Origin: Planctomycetota bacterium
GTDB lineage: Bacteria > Planctomycetota > MHYJ01 > JACQXL01 > JACQZI01
Assembly: GCA_016207825.1 (NCBI GenBank)
Contig: JACQZI010000017.1
Span: 1-64,000 of the forward strand
Length of the DNA stretch: 64,000 nt
Reading direction: 5' to 3'
The position numbers and the translations under genes were made by a program. Below the pieces are notes generated by a model, which made no database searches, was not told the origin of the DNA, and saw nothing but the letters and a program-made list of their open reading frames with translations. Shown here in pieces: positions 7,269 through 15,805 of the stretch (position 1 is its first letter; each line of letters starts with the position of its first letter).

Positions 7269-10235
7269 TTATCTCCGGCGACCCCAATATTCAATATATT
7301 TTTTGAGTTCCGCAGCTTTAGGATGGTTGGGGGAAAGATTGAGGACTTGCCTGAAATCATTACTTGCCTTTACATTATCTTTCTTCTTTACATAGGCCGC
7401 ACCGCGATTCAAATAGCCGTCAACGATATTTTCAGGTTTTAAAGCAATGAATACATCATAGCACTTAATCGCGCTGTCCATATCGCCTATTTTGTAATAA
7501 ATACTCCCAAGATTCAGGTAAGCCGCAGTGCGTTTGCGGTCAAGCTCAATTACCCTAATATAATCACTCGCCGCGCTCTTCAAGTTATCCTTCCGGTAAA
7601 AGATATTTCCACGATTCAAATAGGCATTAGTAAGATTTGGATTACGGGTAATCGCCGCACTATAATCACTCAGCGCCTTTTCCAATTCGCCTTTTTTAAG
7701 ATAGGCATTACCGCGCATGTTATATGTTTCAGCATCATCTTTATTCAAGTCGACTGCCTTGTCAAAATCTTTAATCGCCAGGTCCATTTTATCCTGTTTA
7801 TAATACAGGGAACCCCTTATCGCATAGGCAGATAAACTATCAGGGTCTGTATTTATTGCCTTGCTATAAGCTTCAATCGATTGGTTGATATCGCCTTTTT
7901 TATTATATATATCACCAATTTTGCAATAAACCGCCGCATCGTCCGGTTTTAATTCCAGTGCTTTGTTAAAATCAGCTATTGCCAGGTCAAATTCGTGCCT
8001 TTCACAGTAAATATCACCGCGAAACACATAAATATCCCTTGACCCCGGGTTAATCTCAATCAGCCTGTTGAAATCATCGAACGCCGATTCAGCATCCCCT
8101 TTATCCATATAAACCCTAACGCGCTTTTTATATCCCTCTTCGTTATTGGGAGACAATTCTATCACCCGTGAATAATCCTGTATCGCCTTTTCTATCTCCT
8201 TTTTATTATAATATGCATCGCCTCTCAACAAATGAGCCTCAAGATGGTCCGGAATAAATGTTATCACCCGGCTATAATTGGTTACGGCGTTATCCCAATC
8301 TTTTCCGTTACCATATGCCCTGGCAAGGGCAAAATAAGCTTCGACGAAATCGCTCTTGTATTTTACCGCTTCAAGGTATTTTTCGATGGCATTACAAATA
8401 TCATCTTTTTCCTGATAAACATATCCGAGAGCATAATGGGCTTCGGCATAATTTGGTTTTTCCCTGAGCGCCTTGGTAAAACAATCTATAGTCTTATCAT
8501 AGTTTGCTTCAGTTAATGCTATCACCGCTTTAGCAAACCATGCCAAATGGCTGTTAGGGTCACCTTTGACGACCTTCTCCATATCAACTTTAGCTTCAGC
8601 GGGTTTTTTATCTATAAAAGCCGTAATATAGCCTCTTTCATAATATGAAGATTCCAAGTCGGGAGAACTTTCAATCGCTTTGGTAAAGCACTCGACAGCC
8701 ATTTTATAATTGCGCTTCTCTTTATAAGCATAACCCATCACCTGATAAGCATCGCCGAAAGACCCGTCAATTTTAATGGCATCTGCAGCAATCCTGATTT
8801 TATCGTCCGGCGTAGAAGCAAGCAAAGCGCCGCCTAAAACCTCCTTGGCTTTATTCCGTATTTCCTGCGCTCGTTTTTCTTTCTCTTTAGCTTCGGCTTC
8901 TGTCTTCTGCACCAAGCTGGCTTTTTCTCCCCGTTTCTTAATCGCGGTATCGCATTTATTCAGCATTTCTTTCGCCTTGGCGTCATCCGGAACTAACGCT
9001 AAAATATTTTTATATATATCACGAGCCTCCTCGTACTTTTCACGCTCAAAAGAATTAAGCCCTTTAAGATGATAATCACTTATCGCCTGGCTGGTTCTTA
9101 TGGACGAGCTTACCAAGATAATTATCCCGATGATTATCAAAACCGCGGCAGAAACGATGGCAGCGGTTACAGCAGTTTTATTCTTTTTGTAAATGCCTGT
9201 CCATGTCCCGCCTGCTTTAGCGCTGACGCGTTCGTTTTTAAGGTATTTATCCAAATCAACAGCCATGGTTTCCGCCGTTTGGTAGCGGTCTTCATGTTTT
9301 TTCTCCAGGCATTTCAGGCAGATGGCCTCTATGTCTGGGGAAATTGTCTGAACTAATTTACGCGGTGGAATCGGCGCTTTATTTACCACTTGAATCAATG
9401 TTTGGTAAAGCTCTTTGCCTTTAAAGGGAGATACACCGGTTAGAGCGAAATAAAGAGTTGACCCTAGTGAAAAAACATCGCTTCGCCTGTCTATTTTATG
9501 CTTATCGCCCTTTGCCTGCTCCGGAGACATGTAATCAGGAGTCCCCATTATAGTACCGGTTACGGTAAGCGAACGTTCTGATTCCGTTGTTTCCTTCGCC
9601 AATCCGAAATCGGTAAGATACGCGTTGCCGGCCGAATCAAGCAATATATTTGAGGGCTTAATATCCCGATGAACTATCCCCTGGCTGTGCGCGTAATGAA
9701 GGGCGAGGGCGATATCGCGGATAATTTCTGCTGCCCGGTCATGGCTTAATTCCTTTTTATTCCTACCGACTATCTGGTCGAGAGAAACCCCATCGATATA
9801 ATCCATGGTCAGATAATGGTATTTGTCAATCTTTCCGACTTCATAAACCCTGATGATATTTGAATGCTGCAACTTGGAAGCAGCCCTGGCTTCCCTGTTA
9901 AAACGCTCTATGGCCACATCGCCTTTTAAGAGCATGATTTTTAAAGCAACCCTCTGGTTTGATTCGGTATCCAAAGCAAGATAAACCACACCCATACCCC
10001 CTTGTCCGAGTTTCTTTTCTATCTGGTATTTACCAAATACTTTTCCGGTCGGCTGGGGATAATAGGGTGCTTTTTCAATCTGTTTAAGCCATGGCTCGAC
10101 ATAAGGATGTTTGCTGATACTGGTGATTTCATCCGGTTGTTTCTGGCGTGCCTGAACCACTTCCGGGCTTTCCCACCAATTACGGAATTCATCCAGTGAT
10201 TTAAATTCCTTTAATTGCAATTGTATGCTTGACAT
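7269..10235 (-). CDS. Membrane Ser/Thr protein kinase with long TPR array
   Basis: This is a 988-residue protein. An N-terminal Hanks-type kinase domain (about residues 68-335) has the Gly loop GQGGMG, catalytic Lys99, the HRDIKPSN loop with Asp191, DFG with Asp209, and GTPDYMSPEQ in the activation segment. One membrane segment follows at about 365-390, then about 16 tetratricopeptide repeats to the C terminus. The layout predicts a cytoplasmic kinase tied to an extracytoplasmic TPR scaffold, common in Planctomycetes. I use the ATG at 10235 because the longer frame begins inside the tRNA gene upstream. The substrate is unknown. It converges with larE without a clear terminator. Confidence 0.93.
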   Translation of the reverse strand: MSSIQLQLKEFKSLDEFRNWWESPEVVQARQKQPDEITSISKHPYVEPWLKQIEKAPYYPQPTGKVFGKYQIEKKLGQGGMGVVYLALDTESNQRVALKIMLLKGDVAIERFNREARAASKLQHSNIIRVYEVGKIDKYHYLTMDYIDGVSLDQIVGRNKKELSHDRAAEIIRDIALALHYAHSQGIVHRDIKPSNILLDSAGNAYLTDFGLAKETTESERSLTVTGTIMGTPDYMSPEQAKGDKHKIDRRSDVFSLGSTLYFALTGVSPFKGKELYQTLIQVVNKAPIPPRKLVQTISPDIEAICLKCLEKKHEDRYQTAETMAVDLDKYLKNERVSAKAGGTWTGIYKKNKTAVTAAIVSAAVLIIIGIIILVSSSIRTSQAISDYHLKGLNSFEREKYEEARDIYKNILALVPDDAKAKEMLNKCDTAIKKRGEKASLVQKTEAEAKEKEKRAQEIRNKAKEVLGGALLASTPDDKIRIAADAIKIDGSFGDAYQVMGYAYKEKRNYKMAVECFTKAIESSPDLESSYYERGYITAFIDKKPAEAKVDMEKVVKGDPNSHLAWFAKAVIALTEANYDKTIDCFTKALREKPNYAEAHYALGYVYQEKDDICNAIEKYLEAVKYKSDFVEAYFALARAYGNGKDWDNAVTNYSRVITFIPDHLEAHLLRGDAYYNKKEIEKAIQDYSRVIELSPNNEEGYKKRVRVYMDKGDAESAFDDFNRLIEINPGSRDIYVFRGDIYCERHEFDLAIADFNKALELKPDDAAVYCKIGDIYNKKGDINQSIEAYSKAINTDPDSLSAYAIRGSLYYKQDKMDLAIKDFDKAVDLNKDDAETYNMRGNAYLKKGELEKALSDYSAAITRNPNLTNAYLNRGNIFYRKDNLKSAASDYIRVIELDRKRTAAYLNLGSIYYKIGDMDSAIKCYDVFIALKPENIVDGYLNRGAAYVKKKDNVKASNDFRQVLNLSPNHPKAAELKKYIEYWGRRR

Positions 10236-10256
10236 AACAAATATTATCTTATCAAA

Positions 10257-10330
10257 TACGCCCGGCAAGAGTCGAACTTGCGACCTGCGGTTTAGGAAAC
10301 CGCCGCTCTATCCTGCTGAGCTACGGGCGC
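10257..10330 (-). tRNA. tRNA-Arg (CCU anticodon)
   Basis: The minus strand folds into a complete 74-nt cloverleaf. The acceptor GCGCCCG pairs with CGGGCGT, including one G-U pair. The D arm is GCTC/GAGC. The anticodon stem GCGGT/ACCGC encloses the loop TTCCTAA with anticodon CCU. The T arm is GCAAG-TTCGACT-CTTGC, and the discriminator base is A. CCA is not encoded. It sits 21 nt upstream of the kinase gene in the same direction. Confidence 0.96.
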
Positions 10331-10539
10331 GTTTATTAATATTGAGCCTCTGCCCGGAGCGAAGCCCCTGCCGCTAGGGACTGAGCAACGGACGCATTAA
10401 CACATAAATTTTAACCTTTTTGCGTTAAAAGTCAAGGATAAAAATCGATGATAAAACCAACGCGTGCTTATAGGCACTCAACGCACAGCCTGGCACAAAA
10501 AAAACAAACGGAGCTGCAAGGAAACCGCCCTAAATTAAT

Positions 10540-11061
10540 TTACTTATTATATTTCAACAACGTGAATTTAGGAAAGCTGCAAACCTGTTTATTTGGGATG
10601 TCGGTCAATTCCATTAACGCAATAAGCCCCATGATTTTACCTTTCTCCTGCTTAATCATTTTAGCAATGGCTTCTACCGTTCCTCCGGTGGCAACAACAT
10701 CATCTACAATCAGTACTTTGTTGTCACGTTTTATAATCCCTGCCGGAATTTCCAATAAAGAAACCCCGTATTCTAAAGCATACCCTGCTCGTTTCTTTGC
10801 CCCCGGTAGTTTGTTTATCTTACGAGCCATTATAAACCCGCACTTTAATTCAAACGCCAATGCCGCACCAAATATAAAACCCCTTGCTTCAGGCGAAACG
10901 ATATAATCAGGATGCATACGGTTTTTACGCACGATAGCCGCCATTTTTTTTATAACAAGAGGAAACTTTTTAGACGCCAAACAAGGGCTGATATCCTTAA
11001 ACAATATCCCTTTTTTTGGAAAATTCGGGTATTGTGCAATCAATCTTTTTAAATGCTTCAT
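10540..11061 (-). CDS. apt: Adenine phosphoribosyltransferase
   Basis: This 173-residue protein converts adenine and PRPP to AMP. The type I PRPP-binding loop VLIVDDVVATGGT lies at about residues 117-129. The family segments FPKKGILFKDISP (N-terminal) and PEARGFIFGAALA (near 60) are present. The length is typical. AGGAGGA precedes the ATG. The hypoxanthine enzyme gene lies 41 nt upstream on the same strand, giving a purine salvage pair. Confidence 0.94.
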   Translation of the reverse strand: MKHLKRLIAQYPNFPKKGILFKDISPCLASKKFPLVIKKMAAIVRKNRMHPDYIVSPEARGFIFGAALAFELKCGFIMARKINKLPGAKKRAGYALEYGVSLLEIPAGIIKRDNKVLIVDDVVATGGTVEAIAKMIKQEKGKIMGLIALMELTDIPNKQVCSFPKFTLLKYNK

Positions 11062-11102
11062 AAAAATTCCTCCTATTCGTTGATTCTATGCCTGTAATTA
11101 TA

Positions 11103-11660
11103 TTATTTTATCTTTTTAGAATCTAAATACCCTACATAAGGTAGATTACGATATTGCCCTTTATAATCAAGTCCATAGCCGATTATAAATTTATCCGGTG
11201 TTTTAAACCCATAATAATCAATCTTTATCTTCACTCGCCTCCGGCTGGGTTTATCCAGAAGAGCACACAGGCGGATACTTCGCGGTGAAAACGATTTCAA
11301 CCTTTTCATAAGGAAATCCATTGTCAAGCCGGTATCGACAATATCATCAATAATAATGATATCTTTTCCTTTAATCGCATCAAAACGCCTTGTTTTTAGT
11401 TTTATTTTGCCTGATGAAACCGTTCCATTACCATAAGAAGAAACCTGTATAAAATCGCATTCCACCGGTATTTTAATCTCCCGAACAAGATCTGCTAAGA
11501 AAACAAAAGCGCCTTTAAGGATGCCGATTAGAAGCGGATTTTTACAGCGGTAATCTTTTTGAATAAGAGAAGCTAATTCACCAACCCGTTTTTTTATTTC
11601 CTGCTGAGAGATAAGGACTACTAATGTATCCTGCATATAAAGATAGCAACGCAATAGCAA
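11103..11660 (-). CDS. hpt: Hypoxanthine(-guanine) phosphoribosyltransferase
   Basis: This 185-residue protein recycles hypoxanthine and/or guanine with PRPP. It shows the PRPP loop IIIIDDIVDTGLT near residue 105, the family segment LLIGILKGAFVFLADLVR near 44, and DYYGFKTPDKFIIGYGLDY near the C terminus. The start is uncertain. A TTG at 11660 lies behind AAGGAAT at the end of the upstream sigma factor gene. An ATG at 11636 would give 177 residues but has no clear ribosome site. Only 6 nt separate it from the sigma factor gene, so it is almost certainly in that operon. Confidence 0.92.
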   Translation of the reverse strand: MLLRCYLYMQDTLVVLISQQEIKKRVGELASLIQKDYRCKNPLLIGILKGAFVFLADLVREIKIPVECDFIQVSSYGNGTVSSGKIKLKTRRFDAIKGKDIIIIDDIVDTGLTMDFLMKRLKSFSPRSIRLCALLDKPSRRRVKIKIDYYGFKTPDKFIIGYGLDYKGQYRNLPYVGYLDSKKIK

Positions 11661-11666
11661 ACTGGA

Positions 11667-12485
11667 TTACTCATTCCTTTTGGAAATGGCATAATATAAT
11701 TTCCGCAGGGCATTTTTTTCCACCTGCCTGATTCTTTCGTAAGAAAGTCCCAGTTGTTTGCCTATCTGACGCAAAGTCATCGGAGGCTGTTTTTCTTCCA
11801 GCCCGTAACGCATTTTTAAAACAAGCGCTTCTTTGGGTTTGATGTTTTCAATCGTCCGCCTGAGCCATTCGGATTCCTCCCTGGTAAAAATATTGTGCAC
11901 CGGAAGCCTGATGGTATCGTGCGGGGGAACATACGCTGATTCGGTAAAGTAATCCAGGCTGGTCGGGCGGCTTACTGATAATCCGTTTTGCAGAGTCTTT
12001 TTAAAAAGGTTGATGCTCTCGTGCGACATGTTCATCGTCTCGCAAACCTCATAAGGCTCCGGAAATCTACCTAGTTTCTGGGAAAGGGCAACCGAAACGC
12101 TCTTCCATCTTGAAATAAGCTCCACCACATGGCAAGGCAACCGGATGGTTTTGGATGACATATATAAAGCACGCATAATGGATTGCTTAATCCACCAGGA
12201 AGCATAGGTACTAAAACGCCCTTTTGAGGGATTGAAGCGCTTGACGGCTTTCATTAAACCGATATTTCCATCTTCAATCAAATCCTGGAATGATAACCCC
12301 CTATTCAAATATTTCCTGGCAATCTTAACGACCAAACGCAGGTTCGCTCTGATTAATTTATGCCTTGCTAAACGGTTGCCGCGCTTCATGGCGCCGGCTA
12401 GTTTATTTGTTTCGGGTATGCTTAATAAAGGATATTTGTTGATATCCTTGATGTACATCACCAGTTCATTCGAGTCTCTTTTCAT
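11667..12485 (-). CDS. RNA polymerase sigma factor, sigma70 family (RpoD-like)
   Basis: This 272-residue protein has region 1.2 (about residues 3-30), regions 2.1-2.4 including RFSTYASWWIKQSIMRAL (about 95), a region 3, and region 4 with the DNA-binding helix TLRQIGKQLGLSYERIRQVE near the C terminus. There is no region 1.1 and the protein is short, so it is more likely a group 2-type alternative factor than the main housekeeping sigma. The ATG at 12485 overlaps the stop of the upstream aminotransferase gene (ATGA), so the longer frame that extends into that gene is rejected. hpt and apt follow in the same direction. Confidence 0.88.
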   Translation of the reverse strand: MKRDSNELVMYIKDINKYPLLSIPETNKLAGAMKRGNRLARHKLIRANLRLVVKIARKYLNRGLSFQDLIEDGNIGLMKAVKRFNPSKGRFSTYASWWIKQSIMRALYMSSKTIRLPCHVVELISRWKSVSVALSQKLGRFPEPYEVCETMNMSHESINLFKKTLQNGLSVSRPTSLDYFTESAYVPPHDTIRLPVHNIFTREESEWLRRTIENIKPKEALVLKMRYGLEEKQPPMTLRQIGKQLGLSYERIRQVEKNALRKLYYAISKRNE

Positions 12486-13609
12486 TTCAGGTAAAATCGG
12501 GCGATTTGCGAAACCACATGTTCCTGCATTTCTTCGGTCAATTCCGCATAAATAGGCAGGGAAACGCATGTTTGGGCGCACTTTTCGGAAACCGGCAAAT
12601 CTCCTTTTTTATATCCCATATCATTAAAGCATTCCTGGAGGTGCAACGGCAGCGGATAATAAACCTCGGTGCCAACGCCACCATCTTTAAGGAATTTAAT
12701 CAGTTCATCGCGCTTCTCTTTTACCCGGATAGTGAACTGGTGGTATGTATGGTTACGCTCCGGTTTTGTTATTGGTGCGGTGATGATATCATCCAGTTTA
12801 TATTTCTTAAAAAGATTTATATAACGCTGGGCATTCCTGGCACGCCCTTTATTCCATTCTGCAAGGTGTTTTAACTTGGCGGATAACACGGCCGCTTGTA
12901 ATGCATCAAGGCGGCTGTTGCAACCGACATACTGGTGATAGTATTTCTTCAACCCGCCGTGTATGCGCAGGGTTTTTATAAGAATCGCCGATTTTTCATC
13001 ATTTGTAGTCACCAAACCGGCATCACCCCAAGCGCCTAAGTTCTTGGATGGGAAGAAAGAAAAACACCCGAATATTCCGAAGGTTCCCGCATGTTTGTTT
13101 TTATACTTAGACCCGATTGCCTGCGCGGCATCTTCAACCACAGCAATGTTGTATTTGCGGCTCAACTCCGTTATCGCATCCATTTCGGCACACTGTCCGT
13201 AAAGATGGACCGGCATAACGGCTTTTACCTTTTTGCCGTTACGTTTGAGGTAATCTTCTATTTTATTAGGGTCAAGGTTATAAGTATCCTGTTCGATATC
13301 CACAAAAACAGGCTTGGCGCCCAAGCGCGCAATAGAACCGGCGGTCGCAAAGAAGCTGAAAGGGGTGGTGATCACCTCATCACCGCTGCCGATTTTTAGC
13401 GCCATAAAAGAAAGCAAAATCGCGTCCGAGCCGGAAGCGACCCCGATTGCGTATTTCACGTTGATATAACCGGAAATTTCTTTCTCAAAGTTTTCTACGG
13501 TTGCCCCTAAAATGAAATGCTGGCTTTGGATAACCGGCTGGATGGATTTTTCAATATCGCCCTTGATTGCTTGATACTGCGCTTTCAAATCCAGTATAGG
13601 GACCTGCAT
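12482..13609 (-). CDS. DegT/DnrJ/EryC1/StrS family PLP aminotransferase
   Basis: This 375-residue protein is of the sugar aminotransferase type. The motifs are the cofactor-contacting VVEDAAQAIGSKY near residue 157, the Schiff-base lysine in FSFFPSKNLGAWGDAG near 188, and HGGLKKYYHQYVGCNSRLDALQAA near 220. Enzymes of this fold add an amino group to nucleotide-linked keto sugars for surface polysaccharides or secondary metabolites. The substrate cannot be read from the sequence. It heads a run with the sigma factor, hpt and apt. The -10 box lies only 8 nt from the ATG, so the mRNA leader is extremely short. Confidence 0.92.
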   Translation of the reverse strand: MQVPILDLKAQYQAIKGDIEKSIQPVIQSQHFILGATVENFEKEISGYINVKYAIGVASGSDAILLSFMALKIGSGDEVITTPFSFFATAGSIARLGAKPVFVDIEQDTYNLDPNKIEDYLKRNGKKVKAVMPVHLYGQCAEMDAITELSRKYNIAVVEDAAQAIGSKYKNKHAGTFGIFGCFSFFPSKNLGAWGDAGLVTTNDEKSAILIKTLRIHGGLKKYYHQYVGCNSRLDALQAAVLSAKLKHLAEWNKGRARNAQRYINLFKKYKLDDIITAPITKPERNHTYHQFTIRVKEKRDELIKFLKDGGVGTEVYYPLPLHLQECFNDMGYKKGDLPVSEKCAQTCVSLPIYAELTEEMQEHVVSQIARFYLK

Positions 13610-13617
13610 AGCACCCT

Positions 13618-13645
13618 ATTATAGAAAGTTTAAAGGACAGCGCAA
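13618..13645 (-). promoter_or_regulatory. Probable promoter giving an almost leaderless mRNA
   Basis: On the minus strand TATAAT (13623-13618) is preceded at 16 bp by TTGCGC (13645-13640). The ATG of the DegT gene is at 13609, so transcription should start one to three bases before the start codon. The -35 match is only moderate. Confidence 0.55.
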
Positions 13646-13678
13646 ATATTTTTGTATTTGATATGAAAACGAATTTGC

Positions 13679-14032
13679 CTACTTGGGAGGAAATTCATTA
13701 AAGGCAAGGCTTTTATCTTTCACAATAGAGAAAACATTGGATAAACCCAAGAGATCAAAAACATTGCGAACCGCAGATTGCGGATTAACCAGAACTATTT
13801 TACCGTTGTTTTCCTCGGTAACACCGAGGGTGCCGATGAAAACACCGGCACCCGCGCTGTTTAAATAATCAACTCCGGTCAAATCGACCACCATTTCATA
13901 CTGCTGCTTGGCTAAAAGCTTGTTAAAAACCTCCTCCAGTTTGCTGTACGAGTAGGCATCGATTGACCCATCGAGTATAATCGTAACCACCCCGTTTTCA
14001 TTAACCTGTGTTTTTATTTCCAGGTCTTTCAT
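13679..14032 (-). CDS. STAS-domain anti-sigma factor antagonist-like protein
   Basis: This 117-residue protein is a single STAS domain of the SpoIIAA/RsbV type. The phosphorylatable serine lies in the usual place, in VDYLNSAGAGVF (Ser about 65). Such proteins bind an anti-sigma kinase and are switched by phosphorylation. No matching anti-sigma kinase is in the window, and the sigma factor at 11667 is not of the usual partner class. It lies 13 nt behind the small regulator at 14046 and is probably in the same transcript. Confidence 0.9.
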   Translation of the reverse strand: MKDLEIKTQVNENGVVTIILDGSIDAYSYSKLEEVFNKLLAKQQYEMVVDLTGVDYLNSAGAGVFIGTLGVTEENNGKIVLVNPQSAVRNVFDLLGLSNVFSIVKDKSLAFNEFPPK

Positions 14033-14045
14033 ATGAGATTACCTA

Positions 14046-14402
14046 TTAGTATCCCAACAGCCGCAGTTGGCCGGCTACATCCTTATTCTTCACCAAATCA
14101 TACGCTTTCTGGGCGGGCATACCTTCAGCCACCTCGAAAACGAGATGCTTGTTAACCTTCAGCACCGAAGCCAACTCGCTTACTTTTTCCAGGCGGGGAA
14201 CCGGATATTCGCCTGTTTTAAATTCATGGAAATTCTTCTCATCCATTTTCCATTTCCGGGCAATATACCTGTCCGGAAGTTTTTCCCCCAGCACCAAACG
14301 GACAAACCGGTATAGGTTCAGGGACCGCGGGTTCTTAACCAAGGACATCTTCATCTGTTCGTATGTCCTTTTGTGTATCTTCCTTACACCCTTTCTGCTC
14401 AT
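14046..14402 (-). CDS. Small helix-turn-helix-like regulator
   Basis: This 118-residue basic protein has a Cro/CI-like helical core at about residues 45-95 (DRYIARKWKMDEKNFHEFK, then EKVSELASVLKVNKHLVFEV), where the segments resemble a helix-turn-helix with a following helix. AAAGGAGAG precedes the ATG. Its promoter contains a perfect palindrome between the -35 and -10 boxes, which supports a role as an autoregulated DNA-binding protein. It precedes the STAS gene. I do not recognise a named family, so the repressor role is inferred. Confidence 0.7.
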   Translation of the reverse strand: MSRKGVRKIHKRTYEQMKMSLVKNPRSLNLYRFVRLVLGEKLPDRYIARKWKMDEKNFHEFKTGEYPVPRLEKVSELASVLKVNKHLVFEVAEGMPAQKAYDLVKNKDVAGQLRLLGY

Positions 14403-14458
14403 ACTGCTCTCCTTTCATGTTGCTACTGCACAATGCTGCTAATTCAATTTTGTTAGGT

Positions 14459-14487
14459 ATCATACCAAATGGATTTGGTTTTGTCAA
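14459..14487 (-). promoter_or_regulatory. sigma70 promoter with palindromic operator
   Basis: On the minus strand TTGACA (14487-14482) and TATGAT (14464-14459) have a 17-bp spacer. The spacer holds ACCAAAT-cc-ATTTGGT (14464-14479), a perfect inverted repeat with 7-bp arms that touches the -10 box. The layout parallels the promoter at 577-605. Repression by the product of the first gene is the simplest reading. Confidence 0.8.
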
Positions 14488-14546
14488 GAAAAATAGTTGT
14501 TTTTCCGCTATTTCCCCAAGCCGGCGGCCCCTCCCTTTAGTTTTTA

Positions 14547-14575
14547 TTGACTTGCCCTATAATTTATGATAAAAT
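14547..14575 (+). promoter_or_regulatory. sigma70 promoter for the HypC-HydE fusion gene
   Basis: TTGACT (14547-14552) and TAAAAT (14570-14575) are separated by 17 bp. The start codon follows 33 nt later. This promoter diverges from the one at 14459-14487. Confidence 0.75.
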
Positions 14576-14608
14576 AAATACTTTTAGAGATACCGAAAGA
14601 ATACGCCT

Positions 14609-15805
14609 ATGTGTTATGCTATCCCCGGAAAGGTTATTGAGCTTGCCGACCGCCTGGCAACGGTTGATTATTACGGCGAGCGCAAGAAGGCGTATACCGA
14701 CCTCCTTGACGTAAAGGTGGGCGATTATGTCTATGCCCAGGGCGGATTCCTCATCCAGAAAGTATCTTTCAAGGAAGCCCAGGAAATATTAGCCGACTGG
14801 AAAGAACTATTCTTCCGCTTGCAAGAAACGGATAAAAACCTCACCACGAACCCTAAAAACCTCTATGAAAGAGCCAATGCCATCCGGCAAAAGCACCAGG
14901 GCAATTCCTGCTGCGTCCATGGAATACTGGAATTTTCCAACTATTGCCGCTGCAATTGCCTTTACTGCGGCATACGGCGCGATAACAAAGCGCTCCAGAG
15001 ATACCGCATGGAAATACCCCAGATACTGGAATCCGTGGAATATGCCGTTAAGCTCGGATTCAAGGCGCTGGTCCTGCAATCGGGCGAAGACCAGTATTAC
15101 GACGACGACAAGCTTTATTCTATAGTAAAACAAATCCGCGACCGTTATCCTGTGCTTCTGTTTGTCTCGATAGGCGAACGCAGCTTAAACGCCTACAAAC
15201 GGCTTTACGATGCCGGTGCACGGGGGGTTCTCATGCGTTTTGAAACATCTAACCCCAAAATATATGCCGAAGTCAAGCCGGAATCATCTCTCGAACAACG
15301 CCTTAAACTTCTAAACGATCTGAGGGAAATGGGTTATCTCATTATCACCGGTTTCCTGGTAGGACTCCCCGGAGAAAAAGCGAAAGATATCCTTAAAAGC
15401 ATAAAACTTACCGCCTCTCTTGCCGCGGATAAGCCATCGGGCGAAGCCGGGATGTTTTCCTTCGGGCCGTTTATTCCGCATCCGCAAACGCCACTGGCAA
15501 CCACCCCGCGCCCGACGATTGAAAAAATGCTGAAAATCATCGCCAAGGCGCGCATCATGAATCCGGATGCCCGGATACTCGTCACCACCGCGCTGGAAAC
15601 CTTGGATAAAGAGAACGCGGCTCGTGACGGGCTTATGGCAGGCGCAAATTCGCTTATGATAAACGTCACCCCTCCCAAATACCGCAAATTATACGATATC
15701 TATCCCCAAAGATTCGGGACGGATTTGGAGGTCCAGGAACATATCAACCGGGCAATCGAATTATTGAAATCACTGGGACGCGCCCCAACTGATTTGAGCG
15801 TATGA
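14609..15805 (+). CDS. HypC-like domain fused to HydE-like radical SAM enzyme
   Basis: This is a 398-residue protein. Residues 1-75 match HypC/HupF, the chaperone that carries the Fe(CN)2CO unit in [NiFe]-hydrogenase assembly. It begins with the family signature MCYAIPGKV, with the functional Cys2, and also has VGDYVYAQGGFLIQ. From about residue 85 it matches HydE, the radical SAM enzyme of [FeFe]-hydrogenase H-cluster maturation. The SAM cluster motif is Cys113, Cys117 and Cys120 in NYCRCNCLYCGIRRDN, followed by VLQSGED and GFLVGLPGE. Those two modules belong to different hydrogenase pathways, so the fusion is unusual. No hydrogenase, hydF, hydG or hypD is in the window. It overlaps acpS by four bases. 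Confidence 0.88.
   Translation: MCYAIPGKVIELADRLATVDYYGERKKAYTDLLDVKVGDYVYAQGGFLIQKVSFKEAQEILADWKELFFRLQETDKNLTTNPKNLYERANAIRQKHQGNSCCVHGILEFSNYCRCNCLYCGIRRDNKALQRYRMEIPQILESVEYAVKLGFKALVLQSGEDQYYDDDKLYSIVKQIRDRYPVLLFVSIGERSLNAYKRLYDAGARGVLMRFETSNPKIYAEVKPESSLEQRLKLLNDLREMGYLIITGFLVGLPGEKAKDILKSIKLTASLAADKPSGEAGMFSFGPFIPHPQTPLATTPRPTIEKMLKIIAKARIMNPDARILVTTALETLDKENAARDGLMAGANSLMINVTPPKYRKLYDIYPQRFGTDLEVQEHINRAIELLKSLGRAPTDLSV

Noticed and set aside
10236-10268. Longer start for the kinase gene at 10268
   Set aside because: Those codons lie inside the tRNA-Arg gene. The ATG at 10235 begins just after it.
10339-10395. Second, decayed tRNA-Arg next to the real one
   Set aside because: Only 15 bases (10381-10395, minus) resemble the tRNA 5' end, 13 of 15 identical. 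No anticodon or T arm follows, and the rest resembles other intergenic repeats.
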